DNA of 64,000 nt, from the NCBI RefSeq assembly GCF_036345255.1, contig NZ_CP107783.1, positions 2,976,001 through 3,040,000 of the forward strand, read 5' to 3'. This document shows, in pieces, positions 1-7,708 of the stretch (within the stretch, counting starts at the first letter, position 1; every line of letters begins with the position of its first letter). The translations under genes were made by a program, and so were the position numbers. The notes below the pieces were generated by a model. That model was not told where the DNA came from and ran no database searches. It saw nothing but the letters and a program-made list of their open reading frames with translations. This stretch comes from Streptomyces sp. NBC_00569. Its GTDB lineage: Bacteria; Actinomycetota; Actinomycetes; Streptomycetales; Streptomycetaceae.

Positions 1-202
1 CGCGCACCAGGCCGGCACCGTGCGGTTCGGCGACGACCCGAAGAGTTCCGCCCTGGACGTCAACTGCAAGGCCCACGACCTCGACAACCTCTACGTCGTG
101 GACACGAGCTTCTTCCCCAGCATCGGCGCGGTGAACCCGTCACTGACCGCCATCGCCAACGCCCTGCGGGTCGGCGATCACATCGCCGCCCGCCTGCGCT
201 GA
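1..202 (+). CDS. GMC family oxidoreductase, C-terminal fragment cut by the window edge
   Basis: The frame is open from base 2, so only the last 66 residues of a longer protein are visible. They match the C-terminal part of FAD-dependent glucose-methanol-choline oxidoreductases: a segment ending in NLYVVDTSFFPSIGAVNPS followed by LTAIANALRVGDHIA, the usual substrate/FAD-contacting end of the family. It points towards the cytochrome bd operon on the other strand, with only 37 bases between the two stop codons. Substrate cannot be told from this piece. Confidence in the family is high. Confidence 0.85.
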   Translation, partial: AHQAGTVRFGDDPKSSALDVNCKAHDLDNLYVVDTSFFPSIGAVNPSLTAIANALRVGDHIAARLR

Positions 203-239
203 CGAGGGCTCCGTCGGTCCGTGAACCGGCTGAGCGCCG

Positions 240-1280
240 CTACAGGTGGTCGCCGGGCGTTCCGGCAGCCCGCGTGTCGGCGTCGGTGAGCTCCTCCAGC
301 TCACCCATCGTGTCGAGCCGGTACAGCAGCACCAGCGCCGGACCGACCAGCAGGATCGCGATGGCTGTGACGATCACCAGCCAGCGCAGGGTGTGACCGG
401 CACCGGCCGCCTCGGCCACCGTCAGCGAGGTGGGCAGCAGGTACGGCCGCTGCGCGCAGCCCCAGGCGCCGACGACCAGGGCGACGCTCGCCACCGAGGT
501 GTGGCGGGACCAGCCGTAGGAGCGGCGCCACAGAAGCAGCACGGTGGCCAGACCACAGACCGCGGCCAGGATGATCAGGAGCAGGCCGAGCCCCCCGGTG
601 AGGCCGTCCCAGACGTACCGGGCGTCGTCGTGGGTGACGGGCAGGCCGATGAGTGCGAGGACGACGACCGCGGCGAAGGCGATCAGCGCCCGCAGGCGGA
701 AGTAGGCGACGAGGTCGTCGGCGCCGAACCGCAGGGCGTCGGAGCAGAGGAAGACCGCACCGAGGAACGCGGTGGCGGCGATGGCCAGCAGTCCCACGAG
801 GACGGAGGTTCCATTGGCCCAGGCGTCCGCGGACGCGGTGGTGCCGACCTTGACCCGACCGGAGGCGATGCCGCCGAGCACCGCCCCGAGGAAGAACGGC
901 GTGAGCAACGACGCGATGGCGAACGCGGCGCCGAAGACCCGCTGTTGGGCCAGGCGGCGGGTCGGCTTGCGCAGGGCGAACCCGGCGCCGCGGAGCACCA
1001 GGCCGACCGCGGCGAGGGCGAGCGGCAGCCACATCGCGGAGAAGACGGCCTGGAACATCGTCGGGAAGCCGGTCCACATGATCACCAGAATGAAGATCAA
1101 CCAGACGTTGTTGACCTCCCAGACCGGTGCCATGGCGTGGTCGATCAGCCAGCGGGGCCGTTTGCCACGCTCCGCGCCGCCGGCCAGGAGGTCCCAGAAT
1201 CCCGCGCCGTAGTCGGTACCTCCGGCGCAGGCGTAGGCGGCGATCGCGAGCACCATCACCCATGCGATGAAGTCGGCCAT
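240..1280 (-). CDS. cydB: Cytochrome bd-type quinol oxidase subunit II
   Basis: Integral membrane subunit of a bd-type terminal oxidase that passes electrons from quinol to oxygen. The 346-residue product starts MADFIAWVM and carries the CydB signature GGTDYGAGFWDLLAGG near the N terminus and WEVNNVWLIF after it, then a series of hydrophobic helices. The ATG shares one base with the cydA stop (TGATG), so translation is probably coupled; longer upstream readings of this frame lie inside cydA and were discarded. The partner CydA is of the short-loop type, so the complex is better described as a cyanide-insensitive (Cio-like) oxidase. No cydC/cydD assembly genes lie next to it. Confidence 0.93.
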   Translation of the reverse strand: MADFIAWVMVLAIAAYACAGGTDYGAGFWDLLAGGAERGKRPRWLIDHAMAPVWEVNNVWLIFILVIMWTGFPTMFQAVFSAMWLPLALAAVGLVLRGAGFALRKPTRRLAQQRVFGAAFAIASLLTPFFLGAVLGGIASGRVKVGTTASADAWANGTSVLVGLLAIAATAFLGAVFLCSDALRFGADDLVAYFRLRALIAFAAVVVLALIGLPVTHDDARYVWDGLTGGLGLLLIILAAVCGLATVLLLWRRSYGWSRHTSVASVALVVGAWGCAQRPYLLPTSLTVAEAAGAGHTLRWLVIVTAIAILLVGPALVLLYRLDTMGELEELTDADTRAAGTPGDHL

Positions 1281-2764
1281 CACGACGCACCGCCGGCGGT
1301 GCGGTCGGAGCCGCCGGGCTCGGCCCCGGTGGTGCTGGGTTCGGGCTCGCTTCTGGGCCCGTAGGGGGTGTCGGTCTCCGGCGGCAGGTCGGCGCGCGCG
1401 GCGGCCGAGCCCTCGTCGGCGATGCGCCAGCGGGTGCGCATCTTCAGGACGACCGCGAGGAACGAGCCGAAGACAGCCACGTACACGGCCATGACGATGC
1501 CGAGCATCGCCCACAGCGATGCGGCACGAGTGCCGGTCACCGCCTCCGAGACCCTCATGTGGTGGTAGACGATCCAGGGCTGGCGGCCGACCTCCGTGGT
1601 GATCCACCCGCACTCGACGGTGACCAGACACGCGACTCCCGCGATCGCGGCGCAGCGGAAGAACCAGCGGCTGCGCGGGAGGTCCCGGCGCCGCAGCCAG
1701 CACCAGCCGTACCAGAGCGCGAGCAGGATCAGCACGCTGCCGATGGTGACCATGATGTCGAAGGCCCAGTGGGCGATGGTCGCCTGAGTCGCCGTCGGGC
1801 GGTCGCTCGCCGCGACCGACGACAGGCCCGTCACCTTGGTGTCCGGGCTCAGTCCGGCGAGGATCGAGTCCAGCTGGGGAATCTTGACGCCGCCGGAGAT
1901 CGTCCCGTCGGGGTGCAGGCGCCCGAACATGTACTCCGGTACGTGGGTGTCGGTCTTCCAGACGATCTCCATGGCGGCGAACTTGATCGGCTGCTTGTGG
2001 AAGACGGCGCGAGCGGCGGAGTCACCGAGCATGAACTGGACCGGGGTGAGGATCGCGGCAACCGTGAACGGCACGGTGAAGCCGAGCCGGTGGTAGCGGT
2101 CGCGGCGCCCGCGCAGCCAGCCGACCGCGTACACACCGGCGACCACGTAGCCGGCGGTCAGGAGCATCGCGACCACGAAGTGCCAGTACTCCGGGCCGAA
2201 CATCGGTGTGAAGATCGCCTGCCGCACGTCGACGTCGACGGGATTGCCCTGGGCGTCCGGGCGGAACCCCTGCGGGGTGTTCATCCAGGAGTTGGCCGCG
2301 ATGATGCCGAACGCCCCCATCAGGGCGGCCAGCGGCAGCGGTACGGCGAGCCAGAAGTGGGTCCAGGGCTTGAGCCGTCGCCAGCCGTAGAGGTAGATCG
2401 CGATCAGGACGGCCTCCAGGAAGAACGCCCACGCCTCGATCCCGAACCCGAGGCCGAAGACGTCGCCCCAGCGCCCCATCATGCCGGGCCACAGCAGACC
2501 GAACTCGAAGGACAGCACGGTGCCGGTGACGACACCGACGGCGAACTGCACGGCCATCACCGCCGACCAGCGCCGGGCGAGCGTGAGGGCGACGGGGTCG
2601 TTGCGGCGAAGCGCCCGGTGGTGCATGAGCAACGTGATGAACGGCAGTGCCACCCCGAACGGGACCAGCAGGATGTGCGAGGCCAGGGTGAAGGCCATCA
2701 GCTGTCGCGCCGGCAGGAGTTGGGGCGGGGTGCTGTTCGCGAGCTGGGCAGCGGTGCTGAGCAT
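1280..2764 (-). CDS. cydA: Cytochrome bd-type quinol oxidase subunit I, short-loop (Cio-like) form
   Basis: Haem-carrying quinol-oxidising subunit, 494 residues if started at MLSTAAQLAN; MAFTLASHI eleven codons or so later is an alternative. A His in the first helix (AFTLASHILL) fits a haem b ligand, and the hallmark GRQPW lies near residue 392 in the context ECGWITTEVGRQPW. That context continues with IVYHHMRVSEAVT rather than the E. coli-type GEVLPT sequence, which is the pattern of CioA and other short Q-loop enzymes (family knowledge). The gene is followed by cydB with a one-base overlap. It lies 92 bases downstream of the NDH-2 gene in the same direction and is probably co-transcribed with it. 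Confidence 0.93.
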   Translation of the reverse strand: MLSTAAQLANSTPPQLLPARQLMAFTLASHILLVPFGVALPFITLLMHHRALRRNDPVALTLARRWSAVMAVQFAVGVVTGTVLSFEFGLLWPGMMGRWGDVFGLGFGIEAWAFFLEAVLIAIYLYGWRRLKPWTHFWLAVPLPLAALMGAFGIIAANSWMNTPQGFRPDAQGNPVDVDVRQAIFTPMFGPEYWHFVVAMLLTAGYVVAGVYAVGWLRGRRDRYHRLGFTVPFTVAAILTPVQFMLGDSAARAVFHKQPIKFAAMEIVWKTDTHVPEYMFGRLHPDGTISGGVKIPQLDSILAGLSPDTKVTGLSSVAASDRPTATQATIAHWAFDIMVTIGSVLILLALWYGWCWLRRRDLPRSRWFFRCAAIAGVACLVTVECGWITTEVGRQPWIVYHHMRVSEAVTGTRAASLWAMLGIVMAVYVAVFGSFLAVVLKMRTRWRIADEGSAAARADLPPETDTPYGPRSEPEPSTTGAEPGGSDRTAGGAS

Positions 2765-2856
2765 GTGAGCCTCGATGGTCTGCCCTGCGGGGGTGGCGGG
2801 GCTGCGGAGGGACAGGATGCGGAGGGGTGCCCGTAGGGGGTCGGCCGGGGCCGTCC

Positions 2857-4194
2857 TCAGGGAGGCTCGGGCGCCTTCGGCCCGGCCGTACGGGCAGCCG
2901 ACGCGTCGGTGTCGGGCATGGTGAAGGCGCGTTCGCGGCGGGAGCCGGTGGCGAAGACGACGGACCAGCTGAGCACCGCTCCCAGCCTGTTGCGGAAGCC
3001 GGTGAGAAAGGCCAGGTGGATGAAGAGCCAGGCCAGCCAGCCGGTGAGGCCCGACAGATGCAGCGGGCCGGCCTTGACGACACCCCGGCCGCGGGCGATG
3101 TAGGCGGCGCTGCCGAGATCCACGTACGCGAAGGGCTTCGGCTCCTTCGTCCTGCCTTCGACGGCGTGGCGCACCCTCCGGCCCGCGTACGCGCCCGACT
3201 GCATGGCGACCTCGGCCAGTCCCGGCAGCCGGTTCAGACTCATCACGTCGCCGGCGACACGGATCTCCGGATGGCCGGGGACGGTGAGGTCGGGTTCGAC
3301 GAGGATGCGACCGGCCCGGTCCTGTTCGGCACCCGTCGCACGGGCCAGCGCGGCCGCGATCGGCGGCGCCTCGACGCCCGCCGTCCACAGCACGGTGCGT
3401 GCGTCGAACCGGGTCGTCCTGCCGTCATGGCTTTGTACCGTCAGGCCGTCCGCGCCGACGTCGGTGACCCTGGTGCCCAGGTGGAGCTCCACTCCGAGCC
3501 CCCGCAGGGTTCGGGCGGCACGGTGGGCCAGCCGGGGGCCGAACGCGCCCAGCACCGCGTCGGACCCCTCGAAGAGCAGCACCCGGGCCTGGGCGGAATC
3601 GATCTTCCGGAACTCCCGATCGAGCGTGTGACCGGCGATCTCCCGGATCTGTCCCGCGAGTTCGACACCGGTCGGCCCGCCGCCCACGAGAGCGAAGGTG
3701 AGCCACTGCTGCCGTTCCCGGTCGTCCACTGCCGTTTCGGCCATCTCGAACGCCCGGTAGATCCGTCGGCGGACCTCGAGCGCGTCGTTCAGGGTCTTCA
3801 TGCCGGGGGCGTGCGCGGCGAACTCGTCGTGCCCGAAGTAGGACTGACGCATGCCCACCGCGACGATGAGGTCGTCGTACGGCAGCACGACGTCTCCGCC
3901 CTCGGGCCGCCGGGCGTGGACCAGCCGGGCGTCGGCATCCACGTCGGTGGCTTCGGCAAGCACGCAGCGCACGTTGTGGTGGCGTCGCAGGACCCCGCGG
4001 AGCGGTTGTGCGATCTGCCCCTCGGACAGGATCCCGGAGGCACACTGGTACAGCAGAGGTTGGAAGAGGTGGTGGGCGCGGCGGTCGACCACGGTCACCG
4101 CGACCGGTGACTTCCGCAGGGCGCGGGCGGCGAACAGCCCCGCGAACCCGCCGCCGAGGATCACCACCCGGCGGGGCGTGACGTGATCCCGCAT
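2857..4194 (-). CDS. ndh: Type II NADH:quinone dehydrogenase (FAD-dependent, non-proton-pumping)
   Basis: Single-subunit enzyme of 445 residues that oxidises NADH and reduces membrane quinone. Two Rossmann motifs are visible: ILGGGFAGLFAARAL at about residue 12 for FAD and ALVGGGPTGVELAG at about 168 for NADH. RVAGDVM is the second FAD contact. The C-terminal stretch with GWLAWLFIHLAFLTG and following hydrophobics fits the amphipathic membrane-binding end of NDH-2. It starts 6 bases after the SDR stop and is followed by cydAB, so its quinol product would feed the neighbouring oxidase (inference from context). Confidence 0.9.
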   Translation of the reverse strand: MRDHVTPRRVVILGGGFAGLFAARALRKSPVAVTVVDRRAHHLFQPLLYQCASGILSEGQIAQPLRGVLRRHHNVRCVLAEATDVDADARLVHARRPEGGDVVLPYDDLIVAVGMRQSYFGHDEFAAHAPGMKTLNDALEVRRRIYRAFEMAETAVDDRERQQWLTFALVGGGPTGVELAGQIREIAGHTLDREFRKIDSAQARVLLFEGSDAVLGAFGPRLAHRAARTLRGLGVELHLGTRVTDVGADGLTVQSHDGRTTRFDARTVLWTAGVEAPPIAAALARATGAEQDRAGRILVEPDLTVPGHPEIRVAGDVMSLNRLPGLAEVAMQSGAYAGRRVRHAVEGRTKEPKPFAYVDLGSAAYIARGRGVVKAGPLHLSGLTGWLAWLFIHLAFLTGFRNRLGAVLSWSVVFATGSRRERAFTMPDTDASAARTAGPKAPEPP

Positions 4195-4200
4195 CGGAGA

Positions 4201-5043
4201 TCAGCCTCCGGTGGCGAAGCCGGGAAAGAGCGTCATTCCGCCGTCGACGTAGAGGGTGGTGCCGACGACGTAGTCGAGCAGGTCGGACGCCACGGCGACG
4301 ACGGCGTTGGCGATGTCGTCCGGGTCACCCACACGGCGGTACGGGATCAGGCGCAGGAGGTCGGCCTCGGCTTCGGGGGTGGACCAGGCGTCGCGGTTGA
4401 TCGGCGTGCGGATGGCGCCGGGGGCGACCGCGTTGACCCTGATCCGCTTGGGTGCGAGTTCCTGGGCGAGGGTCTGCATCAGCATGCCCACGCCGCCCTT
4501 GGACGAGGCGTAGTTCACGTGCCCCGCCCACGGGATGATCTGGTGGACCGAACTCATGCAGATGATCTTTCCCGCGGAACGGGAGACCTCCTCCACGACG
4601 CCGCGCCGCACGAACTCCTTGGCGGCCTCCCGCGCGCACAGGAACTGGCCGGTCAGGTTGACGGAGATGACCTTCTCCCACTGGGCGAGTGTCATCTCCG
4701 TGACGGCTGCGTCCCGCTGGAGGCCCGCGTTGGCGACCATGATGTCGATGGTGCCGAACTCCTCGACCATCCGCGCGACCATGGCGGTCACCTGGTCCTC
4801 GTCGGACACGTCGGCCTCGTGGGCGTAGGCGCGGACACCGAAGCCCTCGATCTTCTTCACGACCTCGTCCGCCTCGTCCGCGCCGACGACGTAGTTCACC
4901 ACGACGTCCGCTCCGGCCCGGCCAAGGGCGATGGCGGTCGCCAGACCGATGCCCGAGTTGGCACCGGTCACGAGCGCCTTCTGGCCCTTGAGGAGCTGCG
5001 CGGACACCGCCCCGCGGCTCTCGTCGGAGTTGCCTGCCACCAC
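4201..5043 (-). CDS. SDR family NAD(P)-dependent oxidoreductase, glucose-1-dehydrogenase-like
   Basis: Short-chain dehydrogenase of 280 residues. The cofactor motif TGANSGIG lies at about residue 26, followed by VANAG, the catalytic Ser in CMSSVHQ and the catalytic Tyr/Lys in YASSK. The C-terminal YVVGTTLYVDGGMTL is the usual family end. The closest general type is glucose 1-dehydrogenase, but the true substrate is not provable from sequence. GTG at 5043 is chosen because AAGGAG precedes it by six bases. It heads the operon and is only 6 bases from the NDH-2 gene. The set could therefore form NADH from a sugar alcohol or sugar and burn it at once through NDH-2 and the bd oxidase (inference). 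Confidence 0.85.
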   Translation of the reverse strand: MVAGNSDESRGAVSAQLLKGQKALVTGANSGIGLATAIALGRAGADVVVNYVVGADEADEVVKKIEGFGVRAYAHEADVSDEDQVTAMVARMVEEFGTIDIMVANAGLQRDAAVTEMTLAQWEKVISVNLTGQFLCAREAAKEFVRRGVVEEVSRSAGKIICMSSVHQIIPWAGHVNYASSKGGVGMLMQTLAQELAPKRIRVNAVAPGAIRTPINRDAWSTPEAEADLLRLIPYRRVGDPDDIANAVVAVASDLLDYVVGTTLYVDGGMTLFPGFATGG

Positions 5044-5502
5044 GTTCTCTCCTTGTGCCTTCTCGACGGACGCCCTCGATGACCGGACGACGCGCAGGAG
5101 GAGAACGGAACGTCGGCCGGCCCGTCAGGCAGCTACAGGAGCCGTCGCACACCCGGCCCCCAGACGAAAGCACCCTGCGCCGCGATGGGGCAGACCGGCG
5201 CGCGAGACAGCCGTGCTTCAGCCGAGCGCGTCACACGGTCGGGCTACGAGCCGCCCCCGAAGGCCGCCCGGGCGGGTGACACGCGGGCCACCTGGGGGCC
5301 AACGGGCACGCGAAGCACAAGGCATCGCTGCGGACGCCCTTCAAGAGGGTCGCCCGAGCAGCTTTACGACCCCACTCGTGGATCCGAACCCTGCTCCGAC
5401 CAGGGCGTACACCGAGGCTCTTCCGTGAGGCGGAAGACGCATTGCGCCTCCGTGACGCTCTCCCCGACGATGCGACCACCACCAGGGACAGGAGCCGCAT
5501 CC
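5044..5502. other. Intergenic region between divergent SDR and Rieske oxygenase genes
   Basis: 459 bases without a convincing gene. Open frames here have no ribosome binding site and no recognisable product. It must hold the promoters of both the respiratory operon and the oxygenase operon. The one clear element is the inverted repeat at 5419-5437. I see no RNA gene or terminator. Confidence 0.5.
5419..5437. promoter_or_regulatory. Inverted repeat upstream of the Rieske oxygenase operon, candidate operator
   Basis: Perfect 7-base arms TCTTCCG and CGGAAGA separated by TGAGG, with the centre about 75 bases before the oxygenase ATG. Position and size fit an operator for a dimeric repressor such as those controlling aromatic-demethylase genes, but no regulator gene lies beside it. 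Function is inference. Confidence 0.35.
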
Positions 5503-6579
5503 ATGCCTCACACGACCGCCTTCGCCAGGAACCAGTGGTATGTAGCGGCGTACGGGACGGAGGTCGGGCGGGAGCTGCTCGCCCGCACCGTCCTCGGCGA
5601 ACCGATCGCCTTCTACCGGACCGAGGACACGGGCGAGGTCGTCGCCCTGGCGGACCGCTGCGTGCACCGCCGCTTCCCGCTCTCGCACAGCCGACTCGAC
5701 GGCGACAGGGTGGTCTGCGGCTACCACGGCTTCACCTACGACACGACCGGCACCTGCGTGTACGTCCCCGGGCAGAAGCGCATCCCCCGTACCGCCAGGG
5801 TGAGTTCGTACCCCGTGGCCGAGCTGGACTCCTTCGTGTGGGTGTGGATCGGCGACCCGGCGCTCGCGGACCGGACGACGATCCCGCGGGCCCCGCACCT
5901 GGCCGACTCCGCGCACTGGACGTCGGTCGGCGGGATGGAGCCCATCGACGCCGCCTACGGCCTGCTGGTCGACAACCTGATGGACCTCTCTCACGAGACG
6001 TATCTGCACGGCGGCTACATCGGCACGCCCGAGGTCGCCGACACCCCCATGACGACCGAGGTCGACGAGGGCGCGGGCATCGTCCGCGTCAGCCGGCACA
6101 TGGACGACGCCGAGTGTCCGCCGTTCTACGCCGACTCCACCGGCATCAAGGGCCGTATCACCCGCTGGCAGGACATCGAGTACCACGCCCCCTGTCTGTA
6201 CCTGCTGCACAGCCGCATCGCCCCGCAGGGCGTCCTGCCGAACCCGGACGGCACCGACCCGGACGCCTTCCACGTCGAGATCACCTACGCGATCACACCG
6301 TCCACGCCGGACCAGGTCTACGACTTCTGGGCCGTCTCCCGCGACTTCGGCCACGGCGACGAGGAGATGTCCACGTTCCTGCGCGACTTCAACCACGAGG
6401 TGGTCATGCAGGACGTGAACGCGCTGAACCTGCTCCAGAAGACCCTGGAGAGCGAGCCCGCCGGCTACCAGGAACTCAGTATCAACATCGACACGGGAGG
6501 CCTCGCCGCCCGCCGGATCCTGTCCCGCCTCGCCGCCGCGGGCGACCGGGCCGCGGCCCCCGACAACGTCGCGCGATGA
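5503..6579 (+). CDS. Rieske non-haem iron oxygenase, vanillate O-demethylase oxygenase-like
   Basis: Oxygenase component of a two-component aromatic demethylase or hydroxylase, 358 residues. The N-terminal Rieske 2Fe-2S domain shows CVH at about residue 47 and CGYH about 18 residues later. The mononuclear iron site is seen in DNLMDLSHETYLHG, with two His ligands; an acidic ligand is probably in the HEVVMQDVNALN segment. The start at MPHTTAFARNQWY is supported by CAGGAG ten or so bases upstream and by the family's usual N terminus. The stop overlaps the next start (ATGA), and a VanB-like reductase ends the operon. The substrate is likely a methoxylated or carboxylated aromatic, not determinable here. 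Confidence 0.9.
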   Translation: MPHTTAFARNQWYVAAYGTEVGRELLARTVLGEPIAFYRTEDTGEVVALADRCVHRRFPLSHSRLDGDRVVCGYHGFTYDTTGTCVYVPGQKRIPRTARVSSYPVAELDSFVWVWIGDPALADRTTIPRAPHLADSAHWTSVGGMEPIDAAYGLLVDNLMDLSHETYLHGGYIGTPEVADTPMTTEVDEGAGIVRVSRHMDDAECPPFYADSTGIKGRITRWQDIEYHAPCLYLLHSRIAPQGVLPNPDGTDPDAFHVEITYAITPSTPDQVYDFWAVSRDFGHGDEEMSTFLRDFNHEVVMQDVNALNLLQKTLESEPAGYQELSINIDTGGLAARRILSRLAAAGDRAAAPDNVAR

Positions 6580-6740
6580 GCCGCCCGCCCACCGCCGAGG
6601 TGTACCGCGTCGACTGGGTCCCCGGCACCGACGAACTGCACGGCATCTGCCACTGCGGTGCCGAGCACGACACGCAGGACCCCGTGGCGATGTGGCAGTG
6701 GATGCTGTCCCGCCCCGATCACCAGGAGGACGACCGGTGA
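6576..6740 (+). CDS. 54-residue protein between oxygenase and reductase, function unknown
   Basis: Small ORF beginning MSRPPTAEVYRVDWV. It overlaps the oxygenase stop by four bases (ATGA) and the reductase start by four bases (GTGA), so it is translationally linked on both sides and very probably real. It contains a Cys-His-Cys cluster (HGICHCGAEHD), then an aromatic stretch MWQWML, and ends in an acidic tail. I do not recognise a family. The location suggests a role in the oxygenase complex, such as metal delivery, assembly or electron transfer, but this is only inference. It has no signal peptide or membrane segment. Confidence 0.75.
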   Translation: MSRPPTAEVYRVDWVPGTDELHGICHCGAEHDTQDPVAMWQWMLSRPDHQEDDR

Positions 6741-7687
6741 CCCCGCCCCACGAAGCCGACCTCGTCGTCACCGCGCGGACCGAAGAGGCCGCCGGTGTCG
6801 TGTCCTTGACGCTCCGCCACCCGGAGGCGGAGCCGCTGCCCTCCTGGGAGCCGGGCGCCCACGTGGACCTGGTCCTCACCGACGGCCTGGTCCGCCCGTA
6901 CTCGTTGTGCGGCGACCCCGACGACCGCACCGCCTGGACCGTCGCCGTCCTCCACGAACCGCGCGGACGCGGCGGATCGGCGTACGTGCACGAGAAGCTG
7001 ACCCCTGGCACGGTCGTACGCGTCCGGGGGCCACGCAACCACTTCCCGCTCCACGAGGCACCGGTCTACCGCTTCGTGGCGGGCGGCATCGGGATCACCC
7101 CGATCCTTCCGATGGTGGCCGCCGCCGAGGCGGCGGGCGCCGAGTGGAGCCTGCTGTACGGCGGCCGGACACGCGCCTCGATGGCGTTCCTCGGCCAACT
7201 CGCCGCCTACGGCCCGAAGGTGCGCGTCGCGCCGGAGGACGAGACGGGCCTCCTCGACCTCGACGGTTATCTCGGCCCGCCGGACACGGACGGCGACGAC
7301 ACCCTGGTCTACTGCTGCGGTCCGGGACCGCTCCTCGACGCCGTCGAGGCCCGGGGCGCCGCGTACACCGAGCGTTTCCGGCCGGCGCAGGACGGACCGG
7401 ACGGCGCCGGCGGCACGGACCACGCCTTCGTGGTGGAGCTGCGGCGCTCCGGCCGCACCCTGACCGTGCCGCCCGGCCGCAGCATCCTGCACACGGTGCA
7501 GGAGGCCGGGGTCGAGGTGCTGTACTCCTGCGCGGAAGGCACCTGCGGGACCTGCGAGACCGACATCGTGGAGGGCGCGGCGGACCACCGGGACTCGGTG
7601 CTCAGCGCCGAGGAGCGGGCGGCGGGCGAGACGCTGATGATCTGCGTCTCGCGCTGCCTGGGCCCGCGCCTCGTCCTCGACATGTGA
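6737..7687 (+). CDS. PDR/VanB-type oxidoreductase, reductase of the Rieske oxygenase
   Basis: Flavin reductase of 316 residues that carries electrons from NAD(P)H through a flavin and a plant-type 2Fe-2S centre to the oxygenase. Motifs in order: RPYSLCGDP for flavin binding, GGIGITPILPM for the nucleotide, and a C-terminal ferredoxin domain with CAEGTCGTCETD and a fourth Cys in MICVSRC. The GTG at 6737 is chosen because it overlaps the preceding stop as GTGA and gives a typical N terminus (TPPHEADLVVTARTEE). It is the last gene of the trio and meets the ABC-transporter operon tail to tail 21 bases later. Confidence 0.9.
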   Translation: MTPPHEADLVVTARTEEAAGVVSLTLRHPEAEPLPSWEPGAHVDLVLTDGLVRPYSLCGDPDDRTAWTVAVLHEPRGRGGSAYVHEKLTPGTVVRVRGPRNHFPLHEAPVYRFVAGGIGITPILPMVAAAEAAGAEWSLLYGGRTRASMAFLGQLAAYGPKVRVAPEDETGLLDLDGYLGPPDTDGDDTLVYCCGPGPLLDAVEARGAAYTERFRPAQDGPDGAGGTDHAFVVELRRSGRTLTVPPGRSILHTVQEAGVEVLYSCAEGTCGTCETDIVEGAADHRDSVLSAEERAAGETLMICVSRCLGPRLVLDM

Positions 7688-7708
7688 ACCCGGTGGTGGT
7701 GTCCCGCC

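Noticed and set aside
1280..3388. A 702-codon reading that fuses upstream sequence to CydA
   Set aside because: The N-terminal 200 residues lie over the NDH-2 gene in a shadow frame; CydA starts at 2764.
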